Source of the DNA: Candidatus Parachristensenella avicola
Lineage (GTDB): Bacteria > Bacillota > Clostridia > Christensenellales > UMGS416
DNA: 64,000 nt
Direction: 5' to 3'
Assembly (NCBI GenBank): GCA_904420205.1
Contig: CAJFUN010000008.1
Span: forward strand, 1-64,000
Of the stretch, positions 52,259-60,910 are shown one piece after another. The stretch's first letter is position 1, and every line of letters begins with the position of its first letter. A model generated the notes under the pieces. The model searched no databases, had not been told where the DNA came from, and worked only from the letters and a program-made list of their open reading frames with translations. Both the position numbers and the translations under genes were made by a program.

Positions 52259-52609
52259 TTAGTTTACGCGAATGCCTTCAACCGTGACATTCACCTTGCT
52301 GACCTTCAATCCGGTCTGATTTTCCACGTTGTACTTGACCGTATCGATGGCCGAGGAAGAGACGGCAAAAATCGAAATGCCGTATTCCACGATCACAAAC
52401 ATATCAATTACAAGCTCGTTATCCGTCGTTGACACGCGGATCCCCCGGGTAAAATTCTCACGGTTGAGCAGCTCAACCAGCCCGTCGCTGGCCTTTTTGG
52501 CGGCCATACCTACGATGCCATAGCAGCTTTCCGCGCTGCGGCCGGCTATTTTAGCGATCACATCATCCGCGATCTGGATGGTGCCCATCTCATTGGTCAA
52601 CGTAGCCAT
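52259..52609 (-). CDS. Asp23/Gls24 family envelope protein (YloU-like)
   Basis: Protein of 116 residues with the Asp23 pattern: GTIQIADDVIAKIAGRSAES, YGIVGMAAKKASDGLVELL, GIRVSTTDNELVIDMFVIVEYG and the final VSKVNVTVEGIRV. Family members attach to the membrane through partners and respond to envelope stress; no membrane segment is present here. ATG at 52609 has AGGAGG 6 bases upstream, better than the adjacent ATG at 52612. Cotranscribed with fakA, 10 bases downstream. Confidence 0.92.
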   Translation of the reverse strand: MATLTNEMGTIQIADDVIAKIAGRSAESCYGIVGMAAKKASDGLVELLNRENFTRGIRVSTTDNELVIDMFVIVEYGISIFAVSSSAIDTVKYNVENQTGLKVSKVNVTVEGIRVN

Positions 52610-52660
52610 CATGATCCTCCTGTTCTCCTGCGGCCTTGACTTTTGCCTATTTACGGTATT

Positions 52661-52689
52661 ATTCTAAACGATAATGGCGCTAAATACAA
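52661..52689 (-). promoter_or_regulatory. Sigma-A promoter of the Asp23-fakA operon
   Basis: TTGTAT at 52684-52689 and TAGAAT at 52661-52666 with a 17-base spacer, divergent from the rpmB promoter. Confidence 0.75.
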
Positions 52690-52770
52690 GTTGATCGGTC
52701 CCTTTTCTTTTCTCATGCGCCTGTATCGGCGTAATTTTCGTTCAAATTGTCGTGATCCGTGAAAAAAGGC

Positions 52771-52799
52771 TTGCCAAATTTCTTCTGGTCTGTTAGAAT
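52771..52799 (+). promoter_or_regulatory. Sigma-A promoter of rpmB
   Basis: TTGCCA at 52771-52776 and TAGAAT at 52794-52799 with a 17-base spacer. Confidence 0.8.
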
Positions 52800-52850
52800 A
52801 ATCATGTTTTGAATTTGAAGAATTTACTCACCATGAGGAGGTGTTTAGCT

Positions 52851-53042
52851 ATGGCTAAATTCTGCGAGATCTGTGCAAAAAAGGCCGTGCACGGTAACCG
52901 TGTCAGCCATTCCGTCCGCAAAACGAAGCGCACCTGGGCGCCCAACATCCAGCGTGTCCGCGCCATCGTGGACGGTACCCCTACCACGCTGAACGTATGC
53001 ACCCGTTGCCTGCGCTCTGGCAAGGTTCAGCGCAACGTATAA
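52851..53042 (+). CDS. rpmB: 50S ribosomal protein L28
   Basis: L28, 63 residues, a large-subunit protein. It begins MAKFCEICAKKAVHGNRVSHS and ends CTRCLRSGKVQRNV. Two CxxC pairs (CEIC, CTRC) make this the zinc-binding form. The ATG at 52851 follows AGGAGG; in-frame sequence upstream lies in the leader. Single gene with its own terminator, divergent from Asp23-fakA as in many Bacillota. Confidence 0.97.
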   Translation: MAKFCEICAKKAVHGNRVSHSVRKTKRTWAPNIQRVRAIVDGTPTTLNVCTRCLRSGKVQRNV

Positions 53043-53068
53043 CGTCCGGCGCCTGAAGGCAAGAAACG

Positions 53069-53097
53069 AACATGGCTCTTTTGTGCCATGTTTTTTC
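53069..53097 (+). terminator. Intrinsic terminator after rpmB
   Basis: AACATGGC / GCCATGTT stem followed by a run of T. Confidence 0.88.
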
Positions 53098-53174
53098 TTT
53101 TTTCGCCTTGGCCCATCGTATGCGCCCGGACGCTGAAATATGCCGGAATCATCCGGTCTTTCCCTGATTGCAGC

Positions 53175-53210
53175 AAAAGGCGGTATGCGCGCGCATACCG
53201 CCTTTTTTGC
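53175..53210 (-). terminator. Terminator of the fatty-acid synthesis operon
   Basis: Perfect palindrome AAAAGGCGGTATGCGC / GCGCATACCGCCTTTT. T runs on both sides make it usable from either strand; on the minus strand it ends the long fab-acc-degV operon. Confidence 0.9.
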
Positions 53211-53225
53211 TTGAACGCGTTCTCT

Positions 53226-54065
53226 CTATAGATCGTCCTGCTGCTCCCATACAATACCGATTACGTCCATCCCCAGATGGATACCCAGCACCGGGCCCAC
53301 GCTGCGTCGCTGAATGCTTACGCCGGGATATTGCTGGCTCAGCCGCTCCTGCAGCGCCTGGCTGGCGGTACCGCCGCCGATTTCGTGAACGATGAGCCGG
53401 TCAACCCGCTCAGGCACTCGGGCGATCATCTGACGCATCTGGTCATGCCGTCCGCGGGCAATGCCATCGGATACGACGCATCCTTCATACACCTTTAAGA
53501 TGGGGCGAATATTGAGCACCGTACCCACCGATTGGCGCACGATGCCCAACCGGCCGCTGCGCCGTAACGGCCCCATATCGCTGACAGAAAAAACGATCCC
53601 GATCCGCTCCCTCAGCTTCATCAGCCGGTCAATGATCTCCTCCATGGAGCGTTCCTGGCGGATCATCTCCGCCGCCTTCTGTATTAGAAGATAGGTGCCT
53701 CCTGCAGCCAGCATACTGTCCACAATGTGAATATGCGCCCCGCCCAGGTTCCGCGCCGCCACCGATGCGTTGGAATAAGTGCCGCTGAGCCGCGAGGACA
53801 GGGTAATGCACAGCACCTCATATCCTTTTCGGATCAGCTCCTCGAACGTGGCCATAAATACCGGCAGCGTCGTTTGTGAGGTCGTCACCTGGCAGTCGCC
53901 GCCGGAAAGCGCGATGATCCGCTCGAAGTTTCCGTTCTTGTCGGCGTAGGTTTCGTTGTAGCTTCGTGAATTAACCGTATAGGAAATCGGGACCAGCCGC
54001 ACGCCCATCTGCTGCGCTTCGCGCTGCGTCAGATAGGCGGTACTGTCCGTAACGATTGCAATCAT
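53226..54065 (-). CDS. DegV family fatty-acid-binding protein, end of fab operon
   Basis: DegV/FakB-type protein of 279 residues: IAIVTDSTAYLT at the start, RLVPISYTVNSRSYNE, TSQTTLPVFMATFEEL, CITLSSRLSGTYSNA, HIVDSMLAAGGTYLL, MGPLRRSGRLG and VGPVLGIHLGMDVIGI. Its ATG overlaps the accA stop (ATGA), which puts it firmly in the FabT-controlled synthesis operon. This supports a role in delivering or sensing fatty acids, with the FakA homologue encoded 1 kb away. Ligand unknown. Confidence 0.92.
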   Translation of the reverse strand: MIAIVTDSTAYLTQREAQQMGVRLVPISYTVNSRSYNETYADKNGNFERIIALSGGDCQVTTSQTTLPVFMATFEELIRKGYEVLCITLSSRLSGTYSNASVAARNLGGAHIHIVDSMLAAGGTYLLIQKAAEMIRQERSMEEIIDRLMKLRERIGIVFSVSDMGPLRRSGRLGIVRQSVGTVLNIRPILKVYEGCVVSDGIARGRHDQMRQMIARVPERVDRLIVHEIGGGTASQALQERLSQQYPGVSIQRRSVGPVLGIHLGMDVIGIVWEQQDDL

Positions 54066-54838
54066 TGCTGCTCTCCTATTTTGCGAAATTTCTGATAGCG
54101 CCGCGCAAGCAGCTCTTCCAGCGGCCGCTGGATGTTCTCGGTCACGACCCGATCCATCGCGTCCCGCAGGCCGGCAAAAATCATGTCCCAGGGCTGATCC
54201 TCCCCAATGACCCGCTCAATGACGCCCAGGGAAAACAGGTCTTGGGCCGTCAAGCGCAGACATGCCGCAGCCTGCTGTGTCTGGGCTGGATCCTTCCACA
54301 GGATGGATGCGCAGCCTTCCGGCGAGATTACCGAGTAGATGGCGTTCTCCATCATCCAAACCTCATCGGCGACAGCCAGGGCCAGCGCCCCGCCGCTGCC
54401 GCCCTCGCCGATCAGCAGCGAGAGCACCGGCGTTTTCAGGGTCATCATCTCCATTAGGTTTTGGGCGATGGCTTGGCCCTGCCCCCGCTCCTCGGCGCCA
54501 ATACCGCAGTATGCGCCGGAGGTATCCACCAGGCAGATAACCGGCCGGCGAAACTTTTCAGCCAGCTTCATCTGTCGCAGGGCCTTACGATATCCCTCGG
54601 GATGGGCCGCGCCAAAGTTTCGTTTCACCTTTTCTGCGGTATCCACCCCCTTTTCCAGGCCAACGACCGTAACCGGCCGCCCATTCAGCCTGGCCAGGCC
54701 GCAGACCACCGCGGGATCGTCGCCGTAGCACCGGTCGCCATGCATCTCTATAAAATCGGTAAATATCGCATCAATATACGCCTGGGCCGTGGGCCTTCCC
54801 TTGGCTCGGGCTGCCGTCACCCGTTCCCATGCGGTCAT
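54062..54838 (-). CDS. accA: Acetyl-CoA carboxylase carboxyltransferase subunit alpha
   Basis: Alpha subunit of the carboxyltransferase that makes malonyl-CoA; 258 residues, shorter than the 315-320 of E. coli because the N-terminal helical part is reduced, as in other Clostridia. Seen: FTDFIEMHGDRCYGDDPAVVCGLA, NFGAAHPEGYRKALR, CLVDTSGAYCGIGAEERGQ and LLIGEGGSGGALALA. Overlaps both neighbours by ATGA. Confidence 0.95.
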   Translation of the reverse strand: MTAWERVTAARAKGRPTAQAYIDAIFTDFIEMHGDRCYGDDPAVVCGLARLNGRPVTVVGLEKGVDTAEKVKRNFGAAHPEGYRKALRQMKLAEKFRRPVICLVDTSGAYCGIGAEERGQGQAIAQNLMEMMTLKTPVLSLLIGEGGSGGALALAVADEVWMMENAIYSVISPEGCASILWKDPAQTQQAAACLRLTAQDLFSLGVIERVIGEDQPWDMIFAGLRDAMDRVVTENIQRPLEELLARRYQKFRKIGEQQ

Positions 54839-55701
54839 GAGCCCACCTCCTCATCATGCAGCGCCAGCAGCTGCGCCAGGCAACGTTTCTCATCCCTGCG
54901 ATCCACAATCGCGTCCACAAATCCCTTCTCCAGCAGGAATTCCGCCCGCTGAAAGCCTTCGGGCAGCTTTTGCCGGATGGTCTGTTCGATTACCCGCGGC
55001 CCCGCAAAACCGATAAGCGCCCGAGGCTCGGATAGGATGATATCGCCTTCCATAGCGAAGCTGGCCGTTACACCGCCGGTGGTCGGATCAGTCAGCACCG
55101 TAATATATAAAAGTCCGGCGTCGCTGTGGCGCTTTACCGCGCCGCTGGTTTTCGCCATCTGCATCAGCGAGAGGATGCCCTCCTGCATACGGGCGCCGCC
55201 GGAAACGGTAAAGCCCACCACCGGCAGCCGTGCCTGAAGTGCGGTCTCAAAGAGGCGGGTAATCTTCTCTCCGACCACAGTCCCCATGGAGCCCATCATA
55301 AAGGCGGCATCCATGACAAATATCGCTACAGGGTGACCGTCGATGCTGCACCGGCCGCAGACCACGCCTTCGGCGAGGCCGCTGGCCTTCTTTGCAGCCT
55401 CCAGCTTTTTTTCGTATCCGGGAAAATCGATTAGATTACGGGAATCCAACGATCCGTCCAGCTCCTCAAAGCTACCTTCGTCGCAGATCAGAGCCAACCG
55501 CTCACGGGCGTTCATGCGGAAATGATAGCCGCAGCTGGGGCACACATAAGCGGATTGAGCCAAATCACGGGTGAAAAGCGTGCGTTTGCAGCCTTTGCAG
55601 GCCACGCAAAGCTCCTCCGGAATGGCGGCCTGGCTACCCGGGCGGCTGCCTTCCGCTTCCAGGGGAATATTCGGCTTTCTGAAGAGACCTCGTTTAAGCA
55701 T
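54835..55701 (-). CDS. accD: Acetyl-CoA carboxylase carboxyltransferase subunit beta
   Basis: Beta subunit of 288 residues. The N-terminal zinc ribbon has CVACKGCKRTLF and CPSCGYHFRM; the crotonase fold follows with FEELDGSL, GFTVSGGARMQEGILSLMQMA, TDPTTGGVTASFAM and ALIGFAGPRVIEQTI. It pairs with AccA, whose start overlaps its stop. Confidence 0.96.
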   Translation of the reverse strand: MLKRGLFRKPNIPLEAEGSRPGSQAAIPEELCVACKGCKRTLFTRDLAQSAYVCPSCGYHFRMNARERLALICDEGSFEELDGSLDSRNLIDFPGYEKKLEAAKKASGLAEGVVCGRCSIDGHPVAIFVMDAAFMMGSMGTVVGEKITRLFETALQARLPVVGFTVSGGARMQEGILSLMQMAKTSGAVKRHSDAGLLYITVLTDPTTGGVTASFAMEGDIILSEPRALIGFAGPRVIEQTIRQKLPEGFQRAEFLLEKGFVDAIVDRRDEKRCLAQLLALHDEEVGS

Positions 55702-55710
55702 AAACCCTCC

Positions 55711-57036
55711 TTATCCCAGCATGTCGGTGGTATAGGAACCGTCTAGGAAGCGCTCGTCCCCCAGCAGCTCCATCTGCAGCTCACCATTATGATCCACGCC
55801 TTCAATGACCAGTTCGCATAGGGCGGCCTGCATCTTACGGATGGCCTCCTGACGGGTGCTGGCGCTGACGATCAGCTTGCCGATCATGGAATCATAGAAA
55901 GGAGGCACCTGATAATCCTGGTAAAGCGCCGTATCAAATCGCACCCGAGGGCCTCCCGGGATATGGAGCAAGCTGATGCGCCCGCAGCTGGGCCGGAAAT
56001 TAAGATCAGGATTTTCCGCGTTGATCCGGCACTCAATGGCATGGCTATCCAGCCGGATATCCTCTTGGGTAAAGTCCATGGGAAGTCCAGCCGCAATGCG
56101 GATCTGCCATTTGACCAGGTCGATATTGGTTACCATCTCAGTCACGGGATGCTCCACCTGCAGGCGGGTATTCATTTCCATGAAGTAATAGTTTCCTTCC
56201 TGATCCAGCAGGTATTCGATTGTACCCGCGCCCAGGTAGCCTGCAGCCCTGGCGGCCTTGACGGAGCTTTCCATCATGCGCTGCCGGAGCGCTTCATCCA
56301 CCCGGTAACAGGGGCTTTCTTCAATGAGCTTTTGATTCTTGCGCTGGACAGAGCAATCCCGTTCTCCTAAACACACGACGGAGCCGCTATGATCGCACAG
56401 CAACTGCATCTCTACATGCTTCACCGGTTTCAAATACTTTTCCATATAAACCGCGCCGTCGCCAAAGGCGTTTCGTGCCTCGAAAGAGGCGTTTTGAAAG
56501 GCCTCTTCCACCTGATCCGGGCCCTTCACCATGCGGATGCCCCGCCCGCCGCCGCCGGCCCGCGCCTTAATGAGCAGTGGATAGCCAATCCGCTCCGCTT
56601 GGCGCTTGGCTTCCTCCACCGTCTCCACCAGGTCGCATCCGGGAATAACCGGTACGCCCGCTTCGATCATGGTGCGGCGCGCCGCCTCCTTGTCGCCCAT
56701 CCGGGCGATTACCTCGGCCGGCGGCCCAATAAAGACCAGGTTGCACTGGGCGCATAGTTCGGCAAACTTGGCGTTCTCGCTGAGTAAGCCATAACCGGGA
56801 TGGACCGCTTCCGCACCGCTGGCCACCGCCACCGACAAGATCGCGCCCATGTTCAGGTAGCTATCCGCGACCTTGGCCGGACCGATACAATAGCTTTCAT
56901 CCGCCAGGCTCACGTGCAGGGCATCCCGGTCCGCCTCGGAAAATACCGATACGGTTAAGATTCCCATCTCCTTGCAGGCACGGATGATCCGCACCGCGAT
57001 TTCGCCGCGATTGGCGATTAAAATCTTGTTAAACAA
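55711..57036 (-). CDS. accC: Acetyl-CoA carboxylase biotin carboxylase
   Basis: Biotin carboxylase of 441 residues, carboxylating the biotin on AccB. ATP-grasp marks: FNKILIANRGEIAVRIIRACKE at the start, VHPGYGLLSENA, KARAGGGGRGIRMV, EMNTRLQVEHPVTEMV and RFDTALYQDYQVPPFYDSMIGKLI (in parts). The start is TTG at 57036 with AGGAGG 7 bases upstream; the ATG further upstream has no ribosome site. Confidence 0.96.
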   Translation of the reverse strand: MFNKILIANRGEIAVRIIRACKEMGILTVSVFSEADRDALHVSLADESYCIGPAKVADSYLNMGAILSVAVASGAEAVHPGYGLLSENAKFAELCAQCNLVFIGPPAEVIARMGDKEAARRTMIEAGVPVIPGCDLVETVEEAKRQAERIGYPLLIKARAGGGGRGIRMVKGPDQVEEAFQNASFEARNAFGDGAVYMEKYLKPVKHVEMQLLCDHSGSVVCLGERDCSVQRKNQKLIEESPCYRVDEALRQRMMESSVKAARAAGYLGAGTIEYLLDQEGNYYFMEMNTRLQVEHPVTEMVTNIDLVKWQIRIAAGLPMDFTQEDIRLDSHAIECRINAENPDLNFRPSCGRISLLHIPGGPRVRFDTALYQDYQVPPFYDSMIGKLIVSASTRQEAIRKMQAALCELVIEGVDHNGELQMELLGDERFLDGSYTTDMLG

Positions 57037-57111
57037 GCCGTAGCCTCCTTGGATAGACGGACTTTTCACATTGGCCCGCCGCTGAGCAACCCCATGCGGC
57101 GGGCCAACATG

Positions 57112-57534
57112 TTATGAATCCTTCTGAATCAAAGCAAAGGAAAACTCGCCGCTGGCCACAAGCTTCCCATCCACCGTCGCCTTGCCTTCGGTGAAGTAGA
57201 AGGGGCCCTTTGTCCGGCGCAAGCGAATCTCCAGATCCAACCGGTCGCCGGGCTTTACCTGTCCCTTGAACCGAACCTTGTCAATGCTGGTATAAAGGGG
57301 CGTGGACTGCTTGAGCTTCTCGGCAAAGAGCACGCAGGCGGCCTGTGCGATGATTTCGCACTGCACCACGCCGGGCACAATGGGATTGCCGGGAAAATGC
57401 CCCTGCAAAAACCACTCATCGCCCCGCACGAGGTAGCTGCCCCGCGCTACGCCGTCCTCATCCAGCTCGGCCTCGTCCACCAACAGCATAGGTTCCCGAT
57501 GGGGTAAAATCTGCTTCAATTCCTCGCGATTCAT
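57112..57534 (-). CDS. fabZ: 3-hydroxyacyl-ACP dehydratase
   Basis: Hot-dog-fold dehydratase of 140 residues of the elongation cycle. ILPHREPMLLVDEAEL, the active-site His in FLQGHFPGNPIVPGV near residue 49 and the Glu in VQCEIIAQAA are visible. ATG at 57534 sits behind GAAGG, 15 bases after accB; an in-frame extension upstream overlaps accB and is not used. Confidence 0.96.
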   Translation of the reverse strand: MNREELKQILPHREPMLLVDEAELDEDGVARGSYLVRGDEWFLQGHFPGNPIVPGVVQCEIIAQAACVLFAEKLKQSTPLYTSIDKVRFKGQVKPGDRLDLEIRLRRTKGPFYFTEGKATVDGKLVASGEFSFALIQKDS

Positions 57535-57548
57535 TTTTTCACCTTCGC

Positions 57549-57989
57549 CTAAAAAATCTTGAACACCGTCTGTCCGAATTCCACAATCTGCCCGTCCTGG
57601 GCGCAAATATCCACGATTTCGCCGTCCTTTTCGGCGGTGATCTCGTTCATAAGTTTCATCGCCTCGATCAGGCAGAGCACGTCTCCCGCCTTTACCTTGC
57701 TCCCAATGGATACATAGGGCTGGGCGCCCGGAGCAGGCGCCGCGTAGAACACGCCGACCATGGGCGACTTGATCTCCGTAATGTGGTTAAAGTCTACCGC
57801 CGGAGAAGGGTCCGGCTGCACCGGCTCTACCGGCGCCGCCACAGGCTGGACGGGCATGACCGGCGTCGTATTCGCCGCCGTGCGTTCCCGCTCCAGGCGA
57901 ATGCGCATTGCACCCTCGCTTACCTCCAGCGCCGTCAGATCCGATTGGCGGATCAGCCGAGCCAGCGCTTCGATTTGCTGCAAATCCAT
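57549..57989 (-). CDS. accB: Acetyl-CoA carboxylase biotin carboxyl carrier protein
   Basis: BCCP of 146 residues: a short helical N-terminus, a Pro/Val/Ala-rich hinge (about 40-65) and the biotinyl domain with IEAMKLMNEI, the Lys being biotinylated, and the thumb region GVFYAAPAPGAQPYVSIGSKV before it. Starts 1 base after the fabF stop behind AAGGAGG. Confidence 0.96.
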   Translation of the reverse strand: MDLQQIEALARLIRQSDLTALEVSEGAMRIRLERERTAANTTPVMPVQPVAAPVEPVQPDPSPAVDFNHITEIKSPMVGVFYAAPAPGAQPYVSIGSKVKAGDVLCLIEAMKLMNEITAEKDGEIVDICAQDGQIVEFGQTVFKIF

Positions 57990-57990
57990 A

Positions 57991-59223
57991 TTATGCCTCC
58001 TTCACAGGGCAAAAGGCCAAACAGCCGTTATGCCCGCCGAAACCCAGCGAAAGGGAAAGCGCGAGATCCGCCTGCACCTTGCGGGCCCTGTGGGGGATAT
58101 AGTCCAAATCACACTCCGGATCCGGCTCGTCCAGCCCGATGGTCGGCGGCAGGATGCCCTCTGTCAGGGCGTAGACACAGGCAATCGCTTCCACTGCGCC
58201 GGCAGCGCCCAGCATATGGCCGGTCATCGATTTGGTGGAGCTGATCATCGCGCGTGCTGCCCCCTGGCCCAAGGCCTTATGGATGGCCTGGGTTTCGGTC
58301 TTATCATTGAGGGGCGTGCTGGTGCCGTGGGCGTTAATATACAGCTGTCCATCGGCTGCGTCGCCCGCGCCGGCCAATGCCAGGCGAATCGCTCGGGCGC
58401 TTTCATTCGCCTCCGGATCCGGAGCTGTCACATGGTAGGCGTCGCAGGTATTGCCGTATCCGCAGACCTCTGCCAGGATGCGGGCACCGCGGGCTATGGC
58501 GTGCTCATATTCTTCCAGCACGAGGATGCCTGCACCCTCACCCATCACGAAACCGTCGCGCCGCCGGTCAAAGGGAATGGAAGCCGTCGCCGGATCGTTG
58601 CGGTGCGTCAACGCCATGCAGCTTGTAAAGCCCGCTACCGCTAGGGTGGTAATAGCCGCCTCCGCGCCGCCGGCCAGGATTACGTCAGCCCTGTCGCCGG
58701 CGATGGCAAGGTAGGCTTCCCCAATGGCATGGGTACTGGTGGCGCAAGCCGTCACCACGGGCAGGCAGGGCCCTTTGGCCCCAAAGCGCATGGCTATATT
58801 GCCTGCCGCAATATTGGATATCATCATGGGGATAAAGAAGGGGGAAATCCTTCCCGGCCCCCGGGTGAAAAGCTTATTTGCCTCGGTCAGCAGCGTATTC
58901 ATGCCACCAATGCCTGAGCCCACATAGACGCCGGTGCGTTCCGGATCAGGCTGCGTGATGCCGCTCATTGCCATTGCCTCGGTAGCGGCAGCCATCGCAT
59001 ACTGGGTATACAGATCGCACTTACGGGCCTGTTCCTTGGTCATGCAGCATTGGTAGTCGAAATCTTTGACCTCTGCGGCAATCTTGACGGCATAATCCGT
59101 GGTGTCAAACCGTGTGATCCTATCGATCCCACACCGGCCGGCGACAAGGCTCTGCCAGTATTCGGGGGCCGTATTGCCGATGGGCGTAACCGCGCCCATA
59201 CCGGTAATCACAACTCTGCGCAT
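57991..59223 (-). CDS. fabF: Beta-ketoacyl-ACP synthase II
   Basis: Condensing enzyme of 410 residues. VVITGMGAVTPIGN at the start, catalytic Cys in VTACATSTHAIGEAY near residue 163, His in NAHGTSTPLNDKTE near 302 and SSTKSMTGHMLGAAGAVEAI with Lys and His near 335-342. The usual ATGTHAIG has Ser in place of Gly (ATSTHAIG). It follows fabG by 12 bases. Confidence 0.96.
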   Translation of the reverse strand: MRRVVITGMGAVTPIGNTAPEYWQSLVAGRCGIDRITRFDTTDYAVKIAAEVKDFDYQCCMTKEQARKCDLYTQYAMAAATEAMAMSGITQPDPERTGVYVGSGIGGMNTLLTEANKLFTRGPGRISPFFIPMMISNIAAGNIAMRFGAKGPCLPVVTACATSTHAIGEAYLAIAGDRADVILAGGAEAAITTLAVAGFTSCMALTHRNDPATASIPFDRRRDGFVMGEGAGILVLEEYEHAIARGARILAEVCGYGNTCDAYHVTAPDPEANESARAIRLALAGAGDAADGQLYINAHGTSTPLNDKTETQAIHKALGQGAARAMISSTKSMTGHMLGAAGAVEAIACVYALTEGILPPTIGLDEPDPECDLDYIPHRARKVQADLALSLSLGFGGHNGCLAFCPVKEA

Positions 59224-59235
59224 ATTCCCCTCCTG

Positions 59236-59976
59236 TTACATATTCAACCCGCCGTCCACGGGAATCACCGCGCCTGTGATATACCCTGCCTCCTCCGAGG
59301 CAAGGAAGGCGCAAACCGCAGCGATTTCCTCCGGCGTTCCCATGCGCTTAAGCGGAATGGCCTGCTGTGCGGCGCTGAGCACCTGCTCCGGCAGCTTGCC
59401 GGTCATGTCGGTATCGACGAACCCCGGCGCCACCACGTTGCAGGTTATGCCCCGCCCTGCCAGCTCTTTGGCCGTGGTTTTGGCCAGCCCGATCATGCCT
59501 GCCTTAGCGGCAGCGTAGTTGGCCTGGCCGGCGTTGCCCATGAGGCCTGCGACCGATGCGATGTTGATGATCCTTCCAGCGCGTTTCCGGATAAAATTGC
59601 GGTATAAATGCTTAATCATATGAAAAGCGCCTTTGAGGTTGGTATCAATCACACGGTCAAAATCTTCCTCCTTCATTTGGAAGATCAGGCTGTCGCGCGT
59701 AATGCCGGCATTGTTAACCAGAATGTCCACGCCGCCGAAATCCTTGAGTACCTGCTCGGTTATGCGCGCCGTCTCCTCAAAGCTGGATACGTCGCAGCGG
59801 TAGCACCGGGCGCATACGCCCTGTGATTCGATCTGCTGCCGGGTCTGCTGGGCCGCTTCCTCGTTGGAGGCGTAAACCAGGGCGATATCGGCCCCCTCAC
59901 GGGCCATGGCAAGGGCGACTGCACGGCCGATGCCTCTGGATGCCCCGGTAATCAGGGCTACCTTCCCTTTAAGCAT
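59236..59976 (-). CDS. fabG: 3-oxoacyl-ACP reductase
   Basis: NADPH-dependent short-chain dehydrogenase of 246 residues. The dinucleotide motif TGASRGIGRAVALAMA is near residue 10, NNAGITRDSL near 87, the catalytic SVAGLMGNAGQANYAAAKAGM (Ser, Tyr, Lys) near 138-155, and the C-terminal YITGAVIPVDGGLNM is typical of FabG. Overlaps fabD by 8 bases. Confidence 0.97.
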   Translation of the reverse strand: MLKGKVALITGASRGIGRAVALAMAREGADIALVYASNEEAAQQTRQQIESQGVCARCYRCDVSSFEETARITEQVLKDFGGVDILVNNAGITRDSLIFQMKEEDFDRVIDTNLKGAFHMIKHLYRNFIRKRAGRIINIASVAGLMGNAGQANYAAAKAGMIGLAKTTAKELAGRGITCNVVAPGFVDTDMTGKLPEQVLSAAQQAIPLKRMGTPEEIAAVCAFLASEEAGYITGAVIPVDGGLNM

Positions 59977-60910
59977 GATTACCCTCCCTCAGCGCTTCCA
60001 CCGCCGCCTTCAGGCTTGCAGGATCGCAGATGGAACAGGCGGTCAGCGTCTTGTCAATCTTACGGTTCAAGCCCGTCAGGGTTTTACCCGCACCGACCTC
60101 CACAAAGGCCGTTATGCCGTCGGCCTTCAGCCGCTCAATGGTTTGCTGCCAGCGCACCGGACTCATGGCCTGCTTGGCCAGCGTCCCGGCAGGGTCGTCT
60201 TCATAGGGCCGTGCGGTCAGGTTAGCATAAAGCGTGGGGAATGGCTTCTTCAGATCCATGCCATCTAGAATCTGCCTTAGCCCCTTGGCGGCTTCCTCCA
60301 TAAAGGGGCTATGGAAGGCGCCGCTGACGTTCAACCGCATCGTCCGCCCGCCTGCCGCCGCCACCGCCTGCGTAAAGGCCTGCTCTTCCCTGGCCGCCAT
60401 CGCGCAGACGACCTGCCCGGGGCAGTTATAGTTCACCGGATAGACTGCCTCGAATCCGCGGCAAATCTCCTCCACCTGCTCTGCGGAAAGGCGCAGCACG
60501 GCTGCCATGACGCCCGGATTGCGCTGAGCGCATTCCTGCATCATCTCGCCCCGGCGGATCACCAGCCGGAAAGCATCCTCCAACGTCAGCATCCCGGTAA
60601 AAGCTACGGCCGCTATCTCGCCCAGCGAAAAGCCAGCCGCCGCTTGAGGCTCCAGCCCCGCCTCTTTGGCCGCTTCCGCGCAAGCCAGGTCCATGGCGAA
60701 AAGGCAGGGCTGCGTATTGACCGTCTGGGAAAGCTCTTCCATCGATCCTTCAAAGCACTGGCGAAGCGTGCCGGGCCGCAGGGCTTCACACGCGTCAAAC
60801 ACACGCCGGGCCGCGGCGCTTTCATCGTAAAAGGCCCGGCCCATGCCCGGAAATTGCGCCCCCTGTCCCGCGAACAGGAAAGCTACTTTTCCCATTTGGC
60901 TGCTGTGCAT
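59969..60910 (-). CDS. fabD: Malonyl-CoA:ACP transacylase
   Basis: Transacylase of 313 residues loading malonyl groups on ACP. VAFLFAGQGAQFPGMG, the nucleophile in AGFSLGEIAA (GFSLGE rather than the common GHSLGE) near residue 93, and the catalytic His in SGAFHSPFM near 205. The ATG at 60910 follows AGGAGG and overlaps fabK by 28 bases. Confidence 0.95.
   Translation of the reverse strand: MHSSQMGKVAFLFAGQGAQFPGMGRAFYDESAAARRVFDACEALRPGTLRQCFEGSMEELSQTVNTQPCLFAMDLACAEAAKEAGLEPQAAAGFSLGEIAAVAFTGMLTLEDAFRLVIRRGEMMQECAQRNPGVMAAVLRLSAEQVEEICRGFEAVYPVNYNCPGQVVCAMAAREEQAFTQAVAAAGGRTMRLNVSGAFHSPFMEEAAKGLRQILDGMDLKKPFPTLYANLTARPYEDDPAGTLAKQAMSPVRWQQTIERLKADGITAFVEVGAGKTLTGLNRKIDKTLTACSICDPASLKAAVEALREGNHA

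Noticed and set aside
57760-58644. Plus-strand frame of 294 codons across accB and fabF
   Set aside because: Opposite two certain genes; no family resemblance.
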